Positions 50,907 through 54,985 of a DNA stretch of 54,985 nucleotides are shown here, in pieces. Where the stretch lies: the NCBI RefSeq assembly GCF_000468535.1, contig NZ_AUQY01000003.1, positions 1 through 54,985 on the forward strand, in the 5' to 3' direction. This DNA is from Peptoniphilus mikwangii (GTDB taxonomy: Bacteria; Bacillota; Clostridia; Tissierellales; Peptoniphilaceae). Under the pieces are notes generated by a model. That model saw only the letters and a program-made list of their open reading frames with translations, was not told the origin of the DNA and made no database searches. How positions within the stretch are numbered: the first letter of the stretch is position 1; every line of letters begins with the position of its first letter. Made by a program: the position numbers and the translations under genes.

Positions 50907-52695
50907 ATATTTTTGATTTTATTTTAAAATACTTTTCTATTGCCTGAGCTATTTCATCATAACTGCTCTCGCCAATAAATCTATATACCTCTTGCGAGTT
51001 TTTAAAGAACATAGTTATCGGTACACTTTTTATGTCATGTTTTCTTATCATAGATTTATTTTCATCAATATCTAAGTAATAGCAATTAATGTTTTTAAAT
51101 TCCGATTCTATAAGTTCTGAAATTATTTCTCTAAGAGCTTTACAATGAATACATCTGACTGCCCCAAAAATTACTATTGCATTTTCTTTTTCTTCAAGTC
51201 TGCGATCAAAATTCTTGGAGTTTATACTCTTTATGTTAGAATTTTCCATAGATATTATTTTCTTCTGATATGCAATTTCTTCATCATTTTCCATTGCCAT
51301 AGTAATTAGATCTATATCATTTGAAATTTCCGCTCCTTCAACTTCTATTACCTTTGCTTTGTTAAATTCTCCTGCTCCTTCAAGCCTGAATGTTGATTTA
51401 TTTACAGGTTTCATCTCAATTTCAACAGGATTTTCTTCCGGAAGATAGTCATAGGGATATCTATATCCATGGTATATAAAATTGGTAAATGCATAAGCAT
51501 TTATATTTGATGCATATGGACATATCCATTTCCAAACTATTTCTCCTTCTTCAGTTATCTCAAGCATCGTACCGCTTGTTCCCAAGGTTACAAGTGTATT
51601 CCCGTTTGGAAGTCTTTGAACTGACGAACCATATGGTGAATAAAATTTATATCCATTTATTGCATTAGAAAAACCGAGTTTTGCAGGGTTTAATTCCCAT
51701 TCAATATTCCACGTTATAGGATTAAACTCTATCACCCTGGAATAATCTCTTATAGCGTTTTTAAGACCCGTAGAACTTATTAAATTCGGATATCCATATC
51801 CTGATGTTCCTCCACTTTCAAAAAGCAAAATATTACCCTCTCCGGGCAATCCTTTTGGAATTAATTGTATATGCGTCGGTGCTATTATTCCCCCAAGCCC
51901 TCTAAATATTTCATCATTTACATTGGGTCCTATCTTCCAATATACCTTTTTAGTTTTTTTATCAATTATGCCTATAAAATTACCTTGCCTCGAACAAAAA
52001 ATTATATTTTCAGGACAAAACCTTATATCTCCTTGATCATACCATTTGTTTGGCCCTAAAACAGATATTGAAGATATATGAAGATAATCACCTATACCAT
52101 CCGAAATATTTTTCATATTCGGATTTCTATAAATCACATTTTTTTCTTGTTCCGAAAATCCAAAACTCTCAAAATTCTCCGAAAAAGAAAATTTCCAAAT
52201 TACATTTCCCTCATAATCAACTTCATAGATTACTTCATCAAGTATTTTTTTATCAGATATTGCAGGACTTACTATAGTATCATGACCAAGAATAATAGTA
52301 TTTCCTCCATTAGATTTTGCTTCCATATTAGGAACAAAATATCCAACAGGATTTCCCTCTCTTTGATAATCTCCATGGGCTCTTGCTGCCCACATAGGAT
52401 TTCCATCTTCTATAAATCTGAAATTTTCATAACTCCACTTTTTATTTCCATCATAATCTATTTCAATTAATGAAACTCCATCTTGCAACGAATAGTCACT
52501 ACTTCTGAATTTTGAAGTTCCCATCACGTTACCGCCCTTAAATAATTTAGCCGGCATTGCATTCATCTTATATCTACGAATTTCATTACCATTCATGTCA
52601 AATATGAGAACTCCACTTTTTATCGTAGAAACTATATTATATCCACTATAACATTTATCTTTTAAATATATTACTGTACCTGTAGGATAACTCAT
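50905..52695 (-). CDS. Arylsulfotransferase-like beta-propeller fused to thioredoxin
   Basis: 596 residues. Residues about 1-430 follow the ASST-type propeller, with repeated blades and motifs NGGNTIILGHD, PTHIQLIPKG..GNILLFESGG and LPNGNTLVTLG. From about residue 490 a thioredoxin domain carries the active site VRCIHCKALREI (CxxC), the cis-Pro loop SVPITMFF, and a normal end. No signal peptide is present, so it is cytoplasmic, unlike exported enterobacterial ASST. It overlaps trxB by four bases (ATGA). Whether it transfers sulfate is unproven. Confidence 0.85.
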   Translation of the reverse strand: MSYPTGTVIYLKDKCYSGYNIVSTIKSGVLIFDMNGNEIRRYKMNAMPAKLFKGGNVMGTSKFRSSDYSLQDGVSLIEIDYDGNKKWSYENFRFIEDGNPMWAARAHGDYQREGNPVGYFVPNMEAKSNGGNTIILGHDTIVSPAISDKKILDEVIYEVDYEGNVIWKFSFSENFESFGFSEQEKNVIYRNPNMKNISDGIGDYLHISSISVLGPNKWYDQGDIRFCPENIIFCSRQGNFIGIIDKKTKKVYWKIGPNVNDEIFRGLGGIIAPTHIQLIPKGLPGEGNILLFESGGTSGYGYPNLISSTGLKNAIRDYSRVIEFNPITWNIEWELNPAKLGFSNAINGYKFYSPYGSSVQRLPNGNTLVTLGTSGTMLEITEEGEIVWKWICPYASNINAYAFTNFIYHGYRYPYDYLPEENPVEIEMKPVNKSTFRLEGAGEFNKAKVIEVEGAEISNDIDLITMAMENDEEIAYQKKIISMENSNIKSINSKNFDRRLEEKENAIVIFGAVRCIHCKALREIISELIESEFKNINCYYLDIDENKSMIRKHDIKSVPITMFFKNSQEVYRFIGESSYDEIAQAIEKYFKIKSKI

Positions 52696-53630
52696 ATTTT
52701 CTCCTTTCTTCTGATATATCTCTCCGCAGCTACCGCTGCAACAGCTCCATCAGAAACAGCAGAGACAACTTGTCTTAAATACGTATGTGTGCAATCTCCG
52801 GCAGCAAAAAGTCCTGAAACTGAAGTTTCTTTCTTTTCATCTACTATAATAAACCCGTCTGAATTCATTTTACATAATCCATTCACAATATCTGTTTGTG
52901 GCTTCAATCCCACAAATAGAAAAACTCCATCACTTAAAACTGTTTTTTTCTCTCCGGTTTTTAAATTTTTTACAACAATTTGATTTACACAATCTTCTCC
53001 AATTATTTTGTCTAAAGAACTATTCCACATAAAACTAATTTTAGGATTATCAAATACAATTCTCTTTTGAGTTTCATTACCGTCAACTATTCCATCATCA
53101 TGTAATACAATGACAGTCACATGATTTGCAAACTTGGATATATAATCAGCCTCTTCAAGTGCAACATCACCTGAGCCTAAAATATGAACATCTTTTCCTG
53201 AAAAAAAATTCGCATCACAAGTAGCACAATAACTTACTCCCTGACCTTGAAATCTTTCTTCTCCTTCTATTCCAAGAACGCGCGACTCAGTCCCAAGTGC
53301 CAATATTACAGACTTTGCCTTGAATGTTCCCTTTCTGAGAGTTTTAACCTCAAAGACATCTTCATGCTCATCTTTACATATCTCTACAACTGTTCCATAG
53401 ATAAAATTATTAGTAGTATAACTTGATGCATGTTTTCTAAAATCCTCTACGAGAGCAATTCCGGAACTACTTATAACAGAAGGATAATTTACTATTTCCG
53501 CAGTATCCTTAAGTCTTCCACCAAAAAATTTTTTTTCAATAATAAGAGTATTTAAAATAGATCTTCCTGCATAAACCGCAGCCGAAAGACCTGCCGGTCC
53601 TCCACCTACAATTATTAAATCATACACCAT
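52692..53630 (-). CDS. trxB: Thioredoxin reductase-like flavoprotein
   Basis: This 312-residue low-molecular-weight thioredoxin reductase has the FAD loop VGGGPAGLSAAVYAGRS at the N-terminus, the redox-active CATC (VSYCATCDANF, about residue 134), the NADPH loop LGSGDVALEEA and the C-terminal FAD segment LFAAGDCTH. It transfers electrons to thioredoxins. It lies directly before, and is coupled to, the propeller-thioredoxin fusion, which is therefore its likely partner. Ferredoxin-dependent relatives exist, but the nucleotide loop GSGDVA favours a pyridine nucleotide. Confidence 0.9.
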   Translation of the reverse strand: MVYDLIIVGGGPAGLSAAVYAGRSILNTLIIEKKFFGGRLKDTAEIVNYPSVISSSGIALVEDFRKHASSYTTNNFIYGTVVEICKDEHEDVFEVKTLRKGTFKAKSVILALGTESRVLGIEGEERFQGQGVSYCATCDANFFSGKDVHILGSGDVALEEADYISKFANHVTVIVLHDDGIVDGNETQKRIVFDNPKISFMWNSSLDKIIGEDCVNQIVVKNLKTGEKKTVLSDGVFLFVGLKPQTDIVNGLCKMNSDGFIIVDEKKETSVSGLFAAGDCTHTYLRQVVSAVSDGAVAAVAAERYIRRKEKI

Positions 53631-53632
53631 AA

Positions 53633-54397
53633 CTATTTCTCCTCAAGTGTATCTACAAAACTTTTTAACTCATCGACATTAATTAACTCCGCCTTTCCTT
53701 CATCTACCAATGAAGCAAAATCTTTATTAATTGGAAGTGTCGCTATAGCTTCTATACCAAACTTTTGAGCTTCCTGCTTAACTTTACTTTCCCCATAAAT
53801 GTAGGTTACTTCATCACAATGCGGACATTTAAAATAACTCATATTCTCTACAAGTCCTAATATTCTTATATTCATCATCCTCGCCATATTTACAGCTTTT
53901 TCAACAATCATAGTAACTAAATCTTGAGGAGAAGTTACAATAACAACTCCATCCAACGGAAGAGATTGAAAAACAGTAAGAGCGACATCTCCTGTTCCCG
54001 GAGGCATATCTACAAATAAATAGTCCAATTCTCCCCAATTCACATTTTCAAAAAATTGAGCAATAGCACTTCCAACTATAGGCGCTCTCCAAAGTACAGG
54101 TTGTCCTGGATTATTTAATATTAAATTAACACTCATGATTTTAATATTTCCATCAGTTATAGCAGGATTTATATTTTCTCCGTCAGATGTGACTTTCTCA
54201 CTAATTCCAAAAGCTTTGGGAACTGAAGGACCAGTTATATCTGCATCAAGAATTCCAACTTTATATCCTCTACGACTTAATTCAGTAGCCAAATTTGCAC
54301 ATACAAAACTTTTACCTACTCCTCCTTTACCGCTAACAACACCTATAATTTTAGACACTTTAGAATTATTATTTACGTTATATTTTTGAATAGTCAT
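53633..54397 (-). CDS. Mrp/ApbC-type P-loop ATPase (iron-sulfur carrier)
   Basis: This 254-residue Mrp/NBP35-family ATPase has the deviant Walker A GVVSGKGGVGKS (about residues 20-31), the DADITGPSVP segment, and FVDMPPGTGD. Near residue 190 it has the CPHC motif (YFKCPHCDE) used by family members to hold a transient Fe-S cluster. It lies two bases before trxB, placing cluster handling and thiol redox in one operon. The ATG at 54397 follows GGAGGA; a longer frame to 54421 includes that site. Confidence 0.9.
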   Translation of the reverse strand: MTIQKYNVNNNSKVSKIIGVVSGKGGVGKSFVCANLATELSRRGYKVGILDADITGPSVPKAFGISEKVTSDGENINPAITDGNIKIMSVNLILNNPGQPVLWRAPIVGSAIAQFFENVNWGELDYLFVDMPPGTGDVALTVFQSLPLDGVVIVTSPQDLVTMIVEKAVNMARMMNIRILGLVENMSYFKCPHCDEVTYIYGESKVKQEAQKFGIEAIATLPINKDFASLVDEGKAELINVDELKSFVDTLEEK

Positions 54398-54515
54398 ATT
54401 TCCTCCATATATTTCAATCAATTACTATATTTATAATTATTACCCATTATTTATTATATAACTAATATACAAATTTTAAAACCTCTTTAAATATCAATAA
54501 AAAAACAAACAAAAA

Positions 54516-54543
54516 AAACCTATAAACTTTCGTATATAGGTTT
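54516..54543 (-). terminator. Terminator of the right-edge tRNA array
   Basis: A 9-bp stem aaacctata/tataggttt with an 11-base loop is followed by a run of at least eight Ts on the minus strand just beyond tRNA-Ser. Confidence 0.85.
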
Positions 54544-54551
54544 AATTAAAT

Positions 54552-54640
54552 TGGCGGAGAGGGTGGGATTCGAACCCACGTGGGCGTGAACCCAAACGGT
54601 TTTCAAGACCGCCTCGTTATGACCACTTCGATACCTCTCC
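54552..54640 (-). tRNA. tRNA-Ser (TGA)
   Basis: An 89-base class II tRNA with encoded CCA. The anticodon loop CTTGAAA gives TGA. It is the last of the array in transcription order. Confidence 0.95.
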
Positions 54641-54646
54641 AACAAA

Positions 54647-54722
54647 TGGTGACCCATGCGCGATTCGAACGCGCGACACCTTGATTAAAAGTCAAGTGCT
54701 CTGCCGACTGAGCTAATGGGTC
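54647..54722 (-). tRNA. tRNA-Lys (TTT)
   Basis: A 76-base cloverleaf with encoded CCA. The anticodon loop CTTTTAA gives TTT. Confidence 0.96.
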
Positions 54723-54732
54723 ATATTTTTGA

Positions 54733-54809
54733 TGGCTGGGGTGGCAGGACTCGAACCTACGAAATGCCAGAGTCAAAGTCTGGTGCCTTACCGACTTGGC
54801 TACACCCCA
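54733..54809 (-). tRNA. tRNA-Gln (TTG)
   Basis: A 77-base cloverleaf with encoded CCA. It begins TGGGGTG, as usual for tRNA-Gln, and the anticodon loop CTTTGAC gives TTG. Confidence 0.95.
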
Positions 54810-54814
54810 AAATT

Positions 54815-54891
54815 TGGTGCACCTAGGAGGATTCGAACCCCCGGCACACGGATTAGAAGTCCGTTGCTCTATCCAACTGAGCTATAGGTGC
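54815..54891 (-). tRNA. tRNA-Arg (TCT), first copy
   Basis: A 77-base cloverleaf with encoded CCA. The anticodon loop CTTCTAA gives TCT. It reads AGA, the most common arginine codon in AT-rich genomes. Confidence 0.96.
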
Positions 54892-54918
54892 ATGAAAAAT
54901 ATTTATATTAAATTCTAA

Positions 54919-54985
54919 TGGTGCACCTAGGAGGATTCGAACCCCCGGCACACGGATTAGAAGTCCGTTGCTCTATCCAACTGAG
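54919..54985 (-). tRNA. tRNA-Arg (TCT), second copy, cut by window edge
   Basis: 67 bases are identical to the matching part of the tRNA-Arg at 54815-54891. The 5' ten bases lie outside the window. The 27-base spacer between the copies is AT-rich. Confidence 0.92.

Noticed and set aside
54815-54985. Repeated tRNA-Arg as an integration (att) scar
   Set aside because: The second copy is a full-length match up to the edge within a tRNA array, with no integrase or foreign genes nearby; a simple gene duplication explains it.

Overview
The window looks like chromosomal DNA of a low-GC, AT-rich anaerobic Firmicute (Bacillota). The gene set suggests a non-sporulating amino-acid fermenter of the Tissierellia/Peptoniphilaceae type, but that placement is inference. 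Evidence: strong GGAGG-type ribosome sites, many TTG starts, the conserved mazG-hup-rqcP-divIC-S1-tilS-hpt-ftsH cluster with no yabP/yabQ spore genes between rqcP and divIC, a histidine-fermentation operon using FtcD/FchA, GlmL/MutL, ETF genes and two NSS-type transporters. Almost everything reads on the minus strand. I found no insertion sequences, phage genes or CRISPR arrays.

Layout. 1-583: truncated secreted protein with Asn-Gly-Tyr repeats. 0.9-2.6 kb: phosphate transporter Pit and its DUF47 partner. 2.6-4.6 kb: a PFL-family protein, an ACT protein and a DsrE-like protein. 4.7-7.8 kb: EtfAB and malic enzyme. 8.0-10.8 kb: release factor 2 with a programmed frameshift, a PIN/TRAM membrane protein and a CarD regulator. 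11.0-11.9 kb: a MerR regulator under a 19-bp-spacer promoter. 12-18.6 kb: the mazG-to-ftsH housekeeping cluster. 18.6-23.7 kb: an NSS transporter, an isochorismatase-fold hydrolase, a degenerate PfkB-like protein, phosphoglucomutase and YbaK. 23.7-26.8 kb: ZnuABC zinc uptake and a divergent Fur-family (Zur) gene. 27-32.5 kb: a second NSS transporter, a phosphatase, a membrane MutS-like ATPase, a 48-residue membrane protein and a 2-hydroxyacid dehydrogenase. 32.6-33 kb: tRNA-Phe, tRNA-Ile2 and tRNA-Ser.

33.1-41.9 kb is one histidine-degradation operon: hutU, transporter, hutI, fchA, a class III PLP enzyme, hutH, ftcD. Upstream, at 42.2-47.6 kb, a second operon encodes an unrecognised 324-residue protein, a 1016-residue SARP-like regulator (winged helix, BTAD, AAA ATPase, TPR-like tail) and GlmL/MutL. 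The promoters of both operons carry an 11-bp-period CGTTAA direct repeat at exactly the same distance from the -10 box. I predict that the regulator binds there, controls histidine use, and controls its own operon. This is the main candidate for an undescribed system.

47.8-54.4 kb: tRNA-Leu, a zinc-ribbon membrane protein, apt, dinB under a LexA-type operator, a HAD phosphatase, and an operon of an Mrp ATPase, thioredoxin reductase and an arylsulfotransferase-like propeller fused to thioredoxin. The window ends in a tRNA array (Ser, Lys, Gln, Arg, and a second Arg cut by the edge).
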